Below, piece by piece: positions 17,228 through 28,443 of a stretch of DNA of 64,000 nt. The notes below the pieces were generated by a model that was given only the letters and a program-made list of their open reading frames with translations, searched no databases and was not told the DNA's origin. Position 1 is the first letter of the stretch. Every line of letters starts with the position of its first letter. Position numbers and translations under genes: made by a program. Origin of the DNA: Opitutia bacterium (lineage in GTDB: Bacteria; Verrucomicrobiota; Verrucomicrobiia; Opitutales; Opitutaceae); the NCBI GenBank assembly GCA_016217545.1, contig JACRHT010000003.1:62001-126000 (forward strand), given 5' to 3'.

Positions 17228-19828
17228 ATGAAAGCTCGTCTCGCGCTCGGCTGTTTCGCCCTGTTCGCCTCCACCCTCCCGTTCGCGTTTGCCGCGCCGC
17301 TCGACTCCTGGCCCGAGCCCACGCGGGAGAACAAGCCGTGGGTCCGCTGGTGGTGGCCGGGCAACGCCGTCGACGAGCCAAACCTCACGCGCGAACTGGA
17401 ATCGTTCGCCGCGGCCGGCCTCGGCGGCGTCGAGATCACGCCCATCTACGGCGCGCGCGGCTACGAGGCGCGCTACGTCGACTTCCTCTCGCCCCGCTGG
17501 CTGCAGCTCGTCGAACACACCGGCCGCGAGGCGAAGCGCCTCGGCCTCGGTGTCGACATGGCCACCGGCACCGGCTGGCCGTTCGGCGGTCCGGGAGTTT
17601 CCCTCGTCGATGCCGCGCAAAAACTCGTGCTCAAGGACAACCGCCTCGCCGGCGAACCCACCGGCATGCAGGTGAAGCGCGCCGCGCCCGGCGGCGCCGG
17701 CAATGTCGTCGATCCCTTTTCCACCGCCGCGCTCGACCGCTACCTCGCGCCGTTCGGCGCGGCCTTTGCGCAATTTCCGCGGGAGCTCCTGCGCGGCCAG
17801 TTCCACGACTCCTTCGAATACTACAGCGCCAGCTGGACACCCGCCGTCGCCGAGCGCTTTCGCGCCATGCACGGCTACGACGCGAACGACTTCGCGGCCG
17901 AATTGCTCGACCAGAAACCATGCGCGCCCGACCAGCTCGCGCGCCTCAAGGCCGACTACCGCGCCACGCTCGCGCAACTCCACCTCGAGTATCTCCAGGC
18001 CTGGTCCAAGTGGTCGCACGAGCGCGGCTGGGTTATCCGCAACCAATCCCACGGCGCGCCCGCCAACCTGCTCGATCTCTACGCAACGGCCGACATCCCC
18101 GAGACCGAGGTCTTCGGCTCGACGCCGTTTCCGATCCCCGGATTGCGCCGTGTCGTCGCCGAGCTGCGCAACGACCAGGACCTCCCCGATTCGCTCGTCA
18201 TCCGCGTCGCCTCCTCCGCCGCGCACGTCGCCGGCCGCAAACTCGTGTCGAGCGAGACGCTCACCTGGCTGCGCGAGCACTGGAAGGAAGCGCCCTCGAT
18301 GATGAAGCCCGAGATCGACCGTCTGTTCGTCGATGGCGTCAACCATATCGTCTATCACGGCACGGCCTACTCGCCCGCCGACGCACCGTGGCCCGGCTGG
18401 CTCTTCTACGCCTCCACCGAGTTCAACGACCGCAATCCGCTCTGGCCCGACCTCGCCGGGCTCAACACCTACGTTGCCCGCGTGCAGTCGGTCCTCCAGG
18501 CCGGCGCGCCCGACACCGACGTGCTGCTCTACTGGCCGGTGCACGACGTGTGGCACGATGCCGGCAAACTCATCAACCAACTCGGCGTGCACGACGTGAG
18601 CTGGCTGGGCAAATCGCCGACCGGCCAGCTCGCTCAGGCGTTTCAACGGCACGGCGTCATGTTCGACTACATCTCCGACGCGCAGCTCGCCGCGACCACC
18701 ACCGCCGAGGGAAATAACCACCTCCTCCGCACCCCCGGCGGCAACACGAGCCGCGTGCTCGTCATCCCCGCCGCTCGCCGCATGCCGGTGGAAACCTTGC
18801 GCCAAATCACCGCCCTCGCCGCCGCCGGCGCGACCGTGATCGTGCAACAGCTCCCCGAAGACGTTCCCGGCTACGGCCGTCTGGAAGAGCGCCGCGCCGC
18901 GTTCCGGCAACTGCTCGCCGCCCTCGGGAAAACGCGCGCCACTGTCGTCGGCCGCACCGAACCCGACGCGCTGCTCGCCGCGCCTGCTTTCGCGCAGCAA
19001 GTGCGTCGCGAACCGATCGTGGACGCGGGTGTGAGCTTCATCCGCCGCCGCACCGACGCAGGCCACGACTACTTCTTCGCCAATCTCAGCGCCACACCGC
19101 TCGATGGCTGGGTCACGCTCGGCGTTGCCGCCGAAGACGCGTTCATCCTCGACCCGCTGACCGGTCGCTCCGGCCGCGCGGCGCTCCGCGCCGAGGCGGG
19201 ACACGCCGCCGTCCATCTCCAGCTGGCCCGCGGCGAAACGCTCATCCTCCGCACGAGCGCGCGCCGCCAAACTGATGCGCTCGCGTGGAGCTACCTCGCA
19301 CCCGCCGGCGAAGGCGTCGCGCTCTCCGGCACCTGGCAGATCAACTTCACGCGTGGCGGCCCCGCGCTTCCCGCGCCGATCCGCACCACCGAGCTGAAGT
19401 CCTGGACCGAACTCGGCGACGCCGAGGCGCAACGCTTCGCCGGCACCGCGCACTATCGTCTCGAATTCGACCTGCCCGCCGATGTGCGCGCCGACGACTG
19501 GCAACTCGACCTCGGCGACGTCCGCGAGACCGCTCGCGTCCGCCTCAACGGCCGCGACGCCGGCCTCGCGTGGTCGCTGCCGTTCCACCTCCGCGTTGGC
19601 GAATTTCTCCGTCCGGGTCGCAACCTCCTCGAAATCGAGGTCACCAACCTCGCCGCCAATCGCATCCGCGACCTCGATCGCCGCGGCGTCACTTGGCGAA
19701 TCATGCACGAAATCAATTACGTCGACATCCGCTACAAGCCCTTCGACGCCTCGAACTGGGATCTTGCCCCCTCCGGCCTGCTCGGTCCCGTGCGCCTCGT
19801 GCCGCTGACCAAGCTGGCACCCCGCTGA
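17228..19828 (+). CDS. GH106-type alpha-L-rhamnosidase
   Basis: 867 residues with a signal peptide (ending FAFAAP). The mature start, PEPTRENKPWVRWWWPGNAVDEPNLTRELE, is typical of GH106 proteins, as are GGVEITPIYG, GVDMATGTGWPFGGP and a C-terminal jelly-roll domain (about 720-850: WQLDLGDVRETARVRLNGRDAG). GH106 enzymes remove terminal alpha-L-rhamnose from polysaccharides such as rhamnogalacturonan. The ATG at 17228 is chosen over 17186 because it begins the signal peptide. It stands alone here; the other carbohydrate genes are about 30 kb away. Confidence 0.85.
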   Translation: MKARLALGCFALFASTLPFAFAAPLDSWPEPTRENKPWVRWWWPGNAVDEPNLTRELESFAAAGLGGVEITPIYGARGYEARYVDFLSPRWLQLVEHTGREAKRLGLGVDMATGTGWPFGGPGVSLVDAAQKLVLKDNRLAGEPTGMQVKRAAPGGAGNVVDPFSTAALDRYLAPFGAAFAQFPRELLRGQFHDSFEYYSASWTPAVAERFRAMHGYDANDFAAELLDQKPCAPDQLARLKADYRATLAQLHLEYLQAWSKWSHERGWVIRNQSHGAPANLLDLYATADIPETEVFGSTPFPIPGLRRVVAELRNDQDLPDSLVIRVASSAAHVAGRKLVSSETLTWLREHWKEAPSMMKPEIDRLFVDGVNHIVYHGTAYSPADAPWPGWLFYASTEFNDRNPLWPDLAGLNTYVARVQSVLQAGAPDTDVLLYWPVHDVWHDAGKLINQLGVHDVSWLGKSPTGQLAQAFQRHGVMFDYISDAQLAATTTAEGNNHLLRTPGGNTSRVLVIPAARRMPVETLRQITALAAAGATVIVQQLPEDVPGYGRLEERRAAFRQLLAALGKTRATVVGRTEPDALLAAPAFAQQVRREPIVDAGVSFIRRRTDAGHDYFFANLSATPLDGWVTLGVAAEDAFILDPLTGRSGRAALRAEAGHAAVHLQLARGETLILRTSARRQTDALAWSYLAPAGEGVALSGTWQINFTRGGPALPAPIRTTELKSWTELGDAEAQRFAGTAHYRLEFDLPADVRADDWQLDLGDVRETARVRLNGRDAGLAWSLPFHLRVGEFLRPGRNLLEIEVTNLAANRIRDLDRRGVTWRIMHEINYVDIRYKPFDASNWDLAPSGLLGPVRLVPLTKLAPR

Positions 19829-19919
19829 GCTGCACAATTTTTGCGCGTTGGGTCGCTCGCCTCGCGTCGCGACCCTCCAGTGACACACAGGAGGAGAATT
19901 TCGCCTTCCCCCGGCGCGA

Positions 19920-20504
19920 GTGGCTCTCACGGTCGGCAGCGTGAACCCCGGGGACCCCAGCCCTTCCTCACCGACGGAGCCGCGCACGCCGAACGAGCTG
20001 CTGGCGGTCGTCTACGAGGAGTTGCGCCGACTGGCCGCCGCAAAACTGGCGCGCGAGGCCAAGGGACAAACCCTGCAGGCCACCGCGCTCGTGCATGAAG
20101 CGTGGCTGCGGCTCGGCGCGGACGCCCAACCCGCGTGGGCCAATCGCGCGCACTTCTTCGCCGCCGCCGCCGAGTGCATGCGCCGCATCCTCATCGACCG
20201 CGCGCGCCGCAAACGCGCCGTGCGCCACGGCGGCGACCTCGTCCGCGTGAACGCCGACGAAACCGGCTTCGACCTCATCGCCACCGCGGTGGACGACGAG
20301 GAAATGCTGCTCGTGAGCGAAGCCCTCGATCGCCTCGCGGCCATCGACCCGCGCAAGGCGGAGCTGGTGAAACAGAAATACTTCATCGGCCTCTCGCTCG
20401 AGGAGGCCGCCGATCTGCTCGGCATCTCGCACAGCACCGCGCACCGCGATTGGGCCTACGCCCGCTCGTGGCTGTTCGCCGAGCTCAAACGCCTCCGCGC
20501 CTGA
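19920..20504 (+). CDS. ECF-type RNA polymerase sigma factor (TIGR02999-like)
   Basis: 194 residues from GTG 19920; GTG 19941 is an equally possible start. The pattern ELLAVVYEELRRLAAAKL ... QTLQATALVHEAWLRL ... RAHFFAAAAECMRRILIDRARRK is the subclass usually found beside Ser/Thr kinases in Planctomycetes and Verrucomicrobia. The C-terminal sigma-4 HTH is LSLEEAADLLGISHSTAHRDWAYARSWL. An AGGAGGAG sequence at 19889 is too far (about 25 bp) from the GTG to be an obvious ribosome site. It is followed by the kinase after 160 bp. Confidence 0.85.
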   Translation: MALTVGSVNPGDPSPSSPTEPRTPNELLAVVYEELRRLAAAKLAREAKGQTLQATALVHEAWLRLGADAQPAWANRAHFFAAAAECMRRILIDRARRKRAVRHGGDLVRVNADETGFDLIATAVDDEEMLLVSEALDRLAAIDPRKAELVKQKYFIGLSLEEAADLLGISHSTAHRDWAYARSWLFAELKRLRA

Positions 20505-20664
20505 GCCAGCCCGTCTCCCGCTCCTCCACGCCGAGCGCCCCTGATTTTCACCTCCAGATGACAGTTTCGGCCCGTGTTCCACGCATTGGAACCGGCCCGT
20601 CTCCCTCCACCGTGTTTATCTGTCGCCACCACGTCCTCACTTCACGGGCCGTCTTGCAACCCCC

Positions 20665-23415
20665 GTGACCCGAGAAGAGCAACTCTTCAACGAAGCCCTT
20701 GCCCTGCCCCCGGCCGACCGCGCCGCGTTCGTCGCACGCGCCTGCGCCGGCGACGAGCCGTTGCACCGGCGACTCGCCGAGCTGCTCGACGCCTACGCGT
20801 CGTCGGACGACTTTCTCGCCGCGCCGGCGCTCCTGCCTCCGCCCGGCCTGATCGAGGAGAAGCCCGGCGACGTCCTCGGCCGCTACACGCTGGTCAGCAA
20901 ACTCGGCGAGGGCGGCTGCGGCTCGGTCTACCTCGCCGAGCAGCACGAACCCGTCCGCCGACACGTGGCCCTCAAGGTCATCAAACTCGGCATGGATACG
21001 CGCGAGGTCATCGCCCGCTTCGAAGCGGAGCGACAGGCGCTCGCGTTGATGGATCACCCGAACATCGCGCGCGTCTTCGATGCCGGCGCCACTGCCGCCG
21101 GCCGGCCGTATTTCGTGATGGAATTCGTCGACGGCGTGCCGATCACGCAGTTTTGCGACACGCAACAACTCGCCGTGCCCGAGCGGCTCGACCTGTTCGC
21201 GCGCCTCTGCCTCGCGCTCCAGCACGCGCACCAGAAGGGCATCATCCATCGCGACCTTAAGCCGTCCAACATCCTCGTCACGCTCGTGGACGGCGTGCCC
21301 ACGCCCAAGATCATCGACTTCGGCATCGCCAAAGCCACGCAGGGCAAACTCACCGCGCACACGCTCGTCACCCGCTTCGAGCAGATGATCGGCACGCCGG
21401 TCTACATGAGCCCCGAGCAGGCCGACCTGCGCGATACCGACATCGACACGCGCAGCGACATCTACTCGCTCGGCGTCCTTCTCTACGAACTGCTCGCCGG
21501 CCGCCCGCCCTTCGATCCGCAGTCGCTCCTCCAAGCCGGCGTCGCCGAGGTCCGCCGCATCATCCGCGAAACCGATCCGCCGCGGCCCTCCGCCGCCGTT
21601 TCCACGCTCGCCGACGCCGACCGCACCACCGTCGCGCAACGCCGCCGCGCCTCGCCCGCCCGCCTGCCGTCCGCCCTCCGCGGCGACCTCGACTGGATCG
21701 TCATGCGCTGCCTCGAGAAACAGCGCGACCGTCGCTACGGCACCGCCGAGGAACTCGGCCGCGACATCCGGCGCCACCTCAGCCGCGAGCCCGTCACCGC
21801 GCGCCCACCCAGTGCGCTTTATCGCACCCGGAAATTCATCTCCCGCCACCGCCTCGCCTGCGCCAGCGCCGCTGCCCTCACTGTCGCCCTGCTCGCCGGC
21901 GCCACCGTCAGCACGTGGCAAGCGATCCGCGCCACCCGCGCCGAACACGAAGCCCGCCTCGCCCAATCCGATGCCCAACGCCGACAAGAGCAGGCCGAGG
22001 CGATCCTCGGTTTCATGCTCGGCGATTTTCGCGCCGAGCTGAAGAAACTCGGCCGCCTGTCGTTGCTCGATGGTGTCGGCGACAAGGCCATGGCGCACTT
22101 CGCCGCGCTCACGCCGGGTGACCAGACCGACAACGCGCTGCTCCAGCACGCAACCGCACTTTCGCAGATCGGGGAAATCCGCCTCGACCAAGCGCGCTTC
22201 GCCGACGCCGAGGCGGCCTTCGTCGCCGCCCACGATCGCGCCTCAACCTTGGCGACTCGCCGTCCCGGCAACGGCGACATGATCTTCGCCCGCAGCCAGG
22301 TGGAATACTGGCTCGGCGTCACCCGCCGCAAGAAGGGCGATTTGCCCGGCGCCAGCCGCTGGCTCACCGCCTATCGCGACAGCGCCCTCCGACTTGTCGC
22401 CCTCGATCCCACGAGATCCGCGTGGCAAATCGAGCTCGGCTTCGGCCACCACAGTCTCGCGGTGCTCGAGATGGATCGCGGCAACTACGCAGCCGCGCGC
22501 GCCGGCTTCCTCGCCGAGTTGGCCATCTTGGAGCGCGAAAGCGCCGCCAAGCCGGGCGGCGGCGACACCGCGTTGCGCTACAACATCGCGGACGTGCACT
22601 CTTGGCTCGGTTCAGCCGCCGAGCGCAGCGGCGACTTTGGTGAAGCGCGCGCACGTTACGAAGATCAGGTGCGACGGATCGAAGAGCTTCTGCAAGCCGA
22701 GCCAGACAACGTGCGCTGGTCGGTGCGATTGGCCGATGCGCTTGGATTCAAGGCCGAACTCGCATTGCACACACAACGCGTGACTGATTCCCAAGCTTCA
22801 AATCGAAGAGCCTTTGCGTTGATCGCTGCGCAGTGCGCAAAGGACCCTGCAAATCGCACGTGGCAGAGAATAGCGCTAGCCATTCGTCTCCGCGAGGTGG
22901 CGCTGCTGCGAGCACGAGGCGAGGTTGAGGGCGCGAGCGTAGCGGCGAACTCTGCACGCAACGCGCTGGAGAAACTCGTGCTGCTAGAGCCCTCATCGCG
23001 CGAGTTCGCAGTGTTGCTGCTGCGGGCGCGACATTGGGACGCGGAACTCGGTGCCGCGCTTGGCCAGCGCGATGCCGGCGCGACCATGGGCAAGGCCATC
23101 GAACTCGGCGAGTGGCTCATCGGATTGGAGCTGGTGAATGGCACCGGATTTGGCGAGTTCCTGACCACGTGTCAGGCCGCCGCTTCGCTGAGCGAGCAGG
23201 CGGGAGATACGGCCCAAGCGACGGCTCTTCGGCAACGCGCCGTCGCGGTCGCGGCCCCGTATTTGGATCAAAGCCGCGATTGGCGCCTGCTCGACCCCGC
23301 TGCCCGAGCCCTCTCGGGGCTCGGCCGCAACGAAGAAGCGCGCGCCTTGGTCGCGCGCCTTTCGCGCTCCGGCTACGTGCCGCCGTCGCCTTGGCCGGCC
23401 GCGCTGCTCCCGTGA
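20665..23415 (+). CDS. Membrane Ser/Thr protein kinase with C-terminal TPR-like region
   Basis: 916 residues from GTG 20665. An N-terminal helical segment (about 1-65) is followed by a Hanks-type kinase domain: glycine loop LGEGGCGSVYLAEQ near 80, lysine in VALKVIKLG, HRDLKPSN near 196, DFGIAKA and SPEQAD. A membrane helix lies near 397-420. The C-terminal ~450 residues are helical and TPR-like, probably outside the cytoplasmic membrane. Family members phosphorylate proteins in response to external signals. The preceding ECF sigma is the likely functional partner. From about 22640 the base composition is slightly lower in G+C than in the kinase domain. Confidence 0.88.
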   Translation: MTREEQLFNEALALPPADRAAFVARACAGDEPLHRRLAELLDAYASSDDFLAAPALLPPPGLIEEKPGDVLGRYTLVSKLGEGGCGSVYLAEQHEPVRRHVALKVIKLGMDTREVIARFEAERQALALMDHPNIARVFDAGATAAGRPYFVMEFVDGVPITQFCDTQQLAVPERLDLFARLCLALQHAHQKGIIHRDLKPSNILVTLVDGVPTPKIIDFGIAKATQGKLTAHTLVTRFEQMIGTPVYMSPEQADLRDTDIDTRSDIYSLGVLLYELLAGRPPFDPQSLLQAGVAEVRRIIRETDPPRPSAAVSTLADADRTTVAQRRRASPARLPSALRGDLDWIVMRCLEKQRDRRYGTAEELGRDIRRHLSREPVTARPPSALYRTRKFISRHRLACASAAALTVALLAGATVSTWQAIRATRAEHEARLAQSDAQRRQEQAEAILGFMLGDFRAELKKLGRLSLLDGVGDKAMAHFAALTPGDQTDNALLQHATALSQIGEIRLDQARFADAEAAFVAAHDRASTLATRRPGNGDMIFARSQVEYWLGVTRRKKGDLPGASRWLTAYRDSALRLVALDPTRSAWQIELGFGHHSLAVLEMDRGNYAAARAGFLAELAILERESAAKPGGGDTALRYNIADVHSWLGSAAERSGDFGEARARYEDQVRRIEELLQAEPDNVRWSVRLADALGFKAELALHTQRVTDSQASNRRAFALIAAQCAKDPANRTWQRIALAIRLREVALLRARGEVEGASVAANSARNALEKLVLLEPSSREFAVLLLRARHWDAELGAALGQRDAGATMGKAIELGEWLIGLELVNGTGFGEFLTTCQAAASLSEQAGDTAQATALRQRAVAVAAPYLDQSRDWRLLDPAARALSGLGRNEEARALVARLSRSGYVPPSPWPAALLP

Positions 23416-23453
23416 ATTTTGTCCCCAACCGTAAACCCCAAAACAACACCACC

Positions 23454-23909
23454 ATGTCAGCAGCCATCATCACCATACCCATCAAATACCTCCACTTCCA
23501 CGAGGCCAAAGCGGGGTATTGCACCATCCAGACCATGACCGCCGTCGGCGATTCACGTGTCTCGATCAACCCGCAGACCAACACGGTCGTCATCACGCCC
23601 GATAAGACCAACACCAGGCCGCTTGGCCTTGTTTTCACCATCGCGGACGCTGGCACGGAAGGTCCGCCCGTCGGGCAGAGCGTGACCTACACTATCATGG
23701 GCATCTTCTTCACGGGGGTCGGCAACAGCAAAGCATTCTGTCAACCCACGGGCGCGGGCACCAATTGCGTCACGATCGTGGATAATGTGAGCCCCGCCGG
23801 CTCGTGGAGCTTCACTGTCGTCCTCAAGCAGGTGGTCTCACAAGGCGACATCGAAATCTCATCGAAAATCGGTGTGATCGATCCGCAGATCGAAAACACC
23901 CAAGAGTAG
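23454..23909 (+). CDS. Small protein of unknown function downstream of the kinase
   Basis: 151 residues from the ATG at 23454, 38 bp after the kinase stop. The sequence is beta-rich with three Cys residues (GYCTIQ, AFCQPT, TNCVTI) and no signal peptide. It contains a Pro/Gly-rich middle (DAGTEGPPVGQSVTYTIMG). I do not recognise a family. The position suggests it belongs to the sigma-kinase unit and may be a substrate or ligand, which is inference. A hairpin with an 8-bp stem (23929-23948) and then a strong terminator follow. Confidence 0.65.
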   Translation: MSAAIITIPIKYLHFHEAKAGYCTIQTMTAVGDSRVSINPQTNTVVITPDKTNTRPLGLVFTIADAGTEGPPVGQSVTYTIMGIFFTGVGNSKAFCQPTGAGTNCVTIVDNVSPAGSWSFTVVLKQVVSQGDIEISSKIGVIDPQIENTQE

Positions 23910-24050
23910 ATACACGGACCTCAACTGCGTCCGAGCGGAGGCTCGGACCAGCCGGCAGAGACGGCGCTCGCGGCCCGGCGGCTCGGACATCGACATCGGA
24001 TACCCGCAATCGCTTTTGAAAGCACGGAATCACCCCGCTTGATTTTTCCC

Positions 24051-24083
24051 AGAGCCCGCTACACTAGCGGGCTCTTCTTTTTC
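24051..24083 (+). terminator. Rho-independent terminator
   Basis: Perfect 10-bp stem (24051-24060 with 24066-24075), 5-nt loop, then a T-rich tract. It ends the kinase unit and insulates htpG. Confidence 0.85.
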
Positions 24084-24086
24084 GTC

Positions 24087-24115
24087 CCTCAACTCTCAAC
24101 CACCACCTCTCAACC
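24087..24115 (+). repeat. CTCTCAA repeat run upstream of htpG
   Basis: Three copies of a (C)CTCAAC/CTCTCAAC unit sit between the terminator and the htpG ATG at 24122. It is the same unit as at 12614-12642. It occupies the place where a ribosome-binding site would be expected. Confidence 0.5.
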
Positions 24116-24121
24116 AGAGCC

Positions 24122-25966
<1,845 letters not shown>

Positions 25967-25976
25967 GCGCAACGCT

Positions 25977-26013
25977 GCGCCGGTTTGCGCCTCAGGGGCA
26001 AACCGGCGCGTTT
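25977..26013. terminator. Hairpin terminator between convergent htpG and the actin-like gene
   Basis: Perfect 12-bp stem (25977-25988 with 25998-26009) and a 9-nt loop. Only a short T run follows on the plus strand, so it may act in both directions weakly. Confidence 0.7.
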
Positions 26014-26023
26014 GCGACATCCG

Positions 26024-27190
26024 TCAGGCCAGCAGGTGCTGCCACTGGTCGTCGCGCGCGCCGCGCGCGGCTTTCAGCGCGCCGACCGCGACGTAGCGCT
26101 TGAAGTCCAGGCCCGCGAGCCGGACCTTCGGCTCCTCGAAGCCATCTTTCGCGAGCTTCTCCTGCAGGACCGTGTCGATGCCGCGAATCCGGCTGCCGCC
26201 GCCGGTGACGACGATGTTCTGCAGCAATTGCGCAACCGAGTCGGACGGCGCGCGGGCGATGAGCGTCGTGAGCGCCGGATAGATTTTGTCGAGCAGCCGG
26301 TTGCAGGCGCGGCCGACAATCTCGCCGAGATCGAGCGTGTGCGCCTTGCCGCCGATCAGCACTTTCACGTCGATCGGCTTGCGGATGGGACCGACATAGG
26401 AGTGCTCCTCCTTGATCGCGCGAATCGTCCCGCGCGTGAGGCCGTTGTTGGGATAGATGCGCTCGAGCTCGTCCTCGATGATCTTGTCGATGGCGTCGCC
26501 CGCAAAGGGAATGCTGATCTGATCCTCCGCCGTCGGGAAAAAGCCCTGGATCAGGCAGAGGTCGCTCGTGCCGCCACCGATGTCGACGAACAGCGAGTTC
26601 GTCACCGGATCGAGGTAGTTCGGCTGGCCGAGGCGCGAATCGTCGCGAAAGCCGAGCGCGGCAAGAAACGGCTCGGGAATCAACAGGATGCGATCAAACA
26701 CGCCCGCCGCACAGGCCCGGATGTCCTCGCGCGCCGGATCGCCGGCATTGGCCGGCACGCCGACGACGGCGCGAATCTCCGCCCCGCCCGCAGGGTCGAC
26801 CACGGCGCGGAGGCGCTGGATGAAATCCCGCGCGGCGTCGCGATGCGCGATGATCCCGTCCTCGAGCGGCGCGACCATTCGCAGCTGCAGGCGGTGATTG
26901 AGCGCTTCCTCGCCGATCAACGTCGTGGCGTTGCCGGCGATGATGCCGTCCACCAAACCCTCGCGGGCGTAGCCCACGACGGAAGGGATGACTTTGCTGA
27001 CGGTGGTGTCGCGGGTCTCGGCCGGCCCGGCCAGCACGCAGGACGCGTTCGTGCCGAGATCGAAACCGACGAGCAGCCGTCGGCGTTCACCCATTCGCCG
27101 TGGCGCCGCGCTCTCGGCGGGACGATCGGCATTGGCGGGAATGGCGGCCGCGGGAACCTTCTTTTCTACGGGAGCAGTGGCAGTGGTCAT
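26024..27190 (-). CDS. MamK-like bacterial actin (actin/Hsp70-fold ATPase)
   Basis: 388 residues. A ~37-residue Pro/Ala-rich N-terminal tail precedes the actin fold: phosphate-1 DLGTNAS at D44, phosphate-2 VDIGGGTSD near 200, and adenosine motif TGGGSRIRG near 330. The blocks SVVGYAREG, PLEDGIIAHRD, AVVGVPANA, AEDQISIPFAG, IKEEHSYVG and LQNIVVTGGGSRIRG closely follow the MamK pattern (the magnetosome-aligning filament protein) as I recall it. The ATG at 27190 is chosen over an upstream TTG, which would read through the preceding gene's end. It lies 28 bp downstream of a small unknown gene. The neighbouring divergent RebB operon suggests it organises or segregates particles other than magnetosomes. 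Confidence 0.82.
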   Translation of the reverse strand: MTTATAPVEKKVPAAAIPANADRPAESAAPRRMGERRRLLVGFDLGTNASCVLAGPAETRDTTVSKVIPSVVGYAREGLVDGIIAGNATTLIGEEALNHRLQLRMVAPLEDGIIAHRDAARDFIQRLRAVVDPAGGAEIRAVVGVPANAGDPAREDIRACAAGVFDRILLIPEPFLAALGFRDDSRLGQPNYLDPVTNSLFVDIGGGTSDLCLIQGFFPTAEDQISIPFAGDAIDKIIEDELERIYPNNGLTRGTIRAIKEEHSYVGPIRKPIDVKVLIGGKAHTLDLGEIVGRACNRLLDKIYPALTTLIARAPSDSVAQLLQNIVVTGGGSRIRGIDTVLQEKLAKDGFEEPKVRLAGLDFKRYVAVGALKAARGARDDQWQHLLA

Positions 27191-27218
27191 ATGATTTGGA
27201 TTGTGGGTGGGATTAAAT

Positions 27219-27665
27219 TCAGCGGCTCGCCGGGCGTCTCGCGGCGCGATCCCCCGCCAGCATCGCGTCGAGAAAATCGGCAATCTCCAACGTGCCACTC
27301 CGCGGCATCGCGGCGTCCGGCGCCTGGGTTTCGTCGGTCGCGGGAGCGGCGCGCGGAGGCGCTCCCGTCGGGAACGGCCAGCGCTCGGAGAGTTGCTGGA
27401 GCAGAAGATCGGCGACGATCACCGCCTCCGCCGCGCGCGCCGATTCCGTCGCGAAGATCCGATCGATTTCCGCCTGGCTCGCGGCCGCATCTCCGTGCGC
27501 GGCGCGCATCGCGGCGATCGCGGGACCGAGCCGATCTTGCTCGAGACGATCCGCCGCCGCCGCGTCGCCGCGCTCGCGCAGCACGCAGATCCGCCGGATG
27601 AGACGCGGGACTTCGTCCCGGGAGGAATCTCCGGGAAGTCGAATGGGAAGTTGATGGACGTTCAA
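27219..27665 (-). CDS. Small protein of unknown function upstream of the actin-like gene
   Basis: About 148 residues if the TTG at 27665 is the start; this is uncertain because the open frame runs on to 28214 with increasingly low-complexity Arg-rich sequence and no ATG near the domain. The part from about residue 10 looks like a real helical protein (RLIRRICVLRERGDAAAADRLEQDRLG; FATESARAAEAVIVADLLLQQL). The C-terminal tail is Pro/Ala-rich with a short acidic-hydrophobic helix (LEIADFLDAML). No family recognised. It is in an operon with the MamK-like gene and divergent from the RebB operon. Confidence 0.55.
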   Translation of the reverse strand: MNVHQLPIRLPGDSSRDEVPRLIRRICVLRERGDAAAADRLEQDRLGPAIAAMRAAHGDAAASQAEIDRIFATESARAAEAVIVADLLLQQLSERWPFPTGAPPRAAPATDETQAPDAAMPRSGTLEIADFLDAMLAGDRAARRPASR

Positions 27666-28075
27666 AGCGATGACGGGCCCAACGACTCGGCGATCCGAAG
27701 AAGGTTCGAAAAATCTTTCCGCACCCGCGCCGGCTTTCCCCGCCGCCCCGTCGCCCGCGTCGCCCCCTTCGTGCGCGCACACCGTTCGCCGGCGGTTTTT
27801 CCCTCGGGCGGAGCGGGTCTTCGGAAAACGCGAACGCGTTTGCGCACCGCGTTCCCGCGAAGCGTGGGGCGTTTCCCCATGCCGTTTCCGTCGGATCTCC
27901 CGCCGGGCGAATCCCGCACGTCGCCCGTTGCCGGCGGGGAGGTGCCGCGGGATTGCCGGCCATCGTCTGGGGATTTCTCCGAGGGCTCTTCGGTTGACTT
28001 CGGCGCATCGCTCCGACTTTCTCCCGCGCACACGGGCCATGGCTGTCGCTCCATCAGCGACGCTTCCACGCTCCC
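27666..28075. promoter_or_regulatory. Divergent intergenic region of the R-body-like locus
   Basis: About 410 bp separate the two divergent units. Open frames across it on both strands are Arg/Pro-rich and look non-coding. A TTGACT at 27994-27999 followed after 17 bp by CTTTCT is a weak candidate promoter for the rightward operon. I see no operator or riboswitch that I can name. Confidence 0.35.
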
Positions 28076-28408
28076 ATGCCCCAGTCCGACTCCTCCCCGA
28101 GCGCGCTGCCCGACGAAATCGTCCAAAGCATCGCGATCTCGAACGCCACCGCGATCGGATCCCAGCCGGCGATCCTGGCCAATCTGGCCCTCGCCAACGA
28201 AATCCTGAACGCAAACCTGCAACAGCAGGCGCAGATCACCCAACAGCAAGCGGTGAATCTGCTCACGCTCGCCGTCGTCGCCAAATCCGTCGCCACGATT
28301 CTGCGCGACCGCCCCGCCGACGGCGCTGCTTCCGCCAACGACATCAAGGACCTGCTTGGCGTCCTGCAGTCGCTGCGTCCCACGCCGCCGGCCGCCCCGG
28401 CGTCCTGA
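28076..28408 (+). CDS. RebB-family R-body protein, paralogue 1
   Basis: 110 residues. The core (about 15-80) has the RebB/killing-trait pattern: IAISNATAIGSQPAILANL, then repeated Gln/Asn-rich helix (NANLQQQAQITQQQAVNLL) and a C-terminal amphipathic helix. In Caedibacter and Azorhizobium, RebB-type proteins polymerise into contractile refractile ribbons (R-bodies) that burst membranes. This gene heads a five-gene operon and shares the QPAxLxNLAxxNxIxNxNLxQQ core with the next gene. The ATG at 28076 fits the family's N-terminus. Whether it forms R-bodies here is untested. Confidence 0.75.
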   Translation: MPQSDSSPSALPDEIVQSIAISNATAIGSQPAILANLALANEILNANLQQQAQITQQQAVNLLTLAVVAKSVATILRDRPADGAASANDIKDLLGVLQSLRPTPPAAPAS

Positions 28409-28443
28409 TCCCCACCCTTCCTTCAATTCAACCCACCACGCCC

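Noticed and set aside
17090-19987. 965-codon open frame on the minus strand
   Set aside because: Antisense shadow of the GH106 gene and livF end; low-complexity composition from high-GC codons, no domain pattern.
27670-28443. Upstream extension in the frame of RebB paralogue 2
   Set aside because: Arg/Pro-rich and runs through paralogue 1 in another frame; the ATG at 28444 fits the family.
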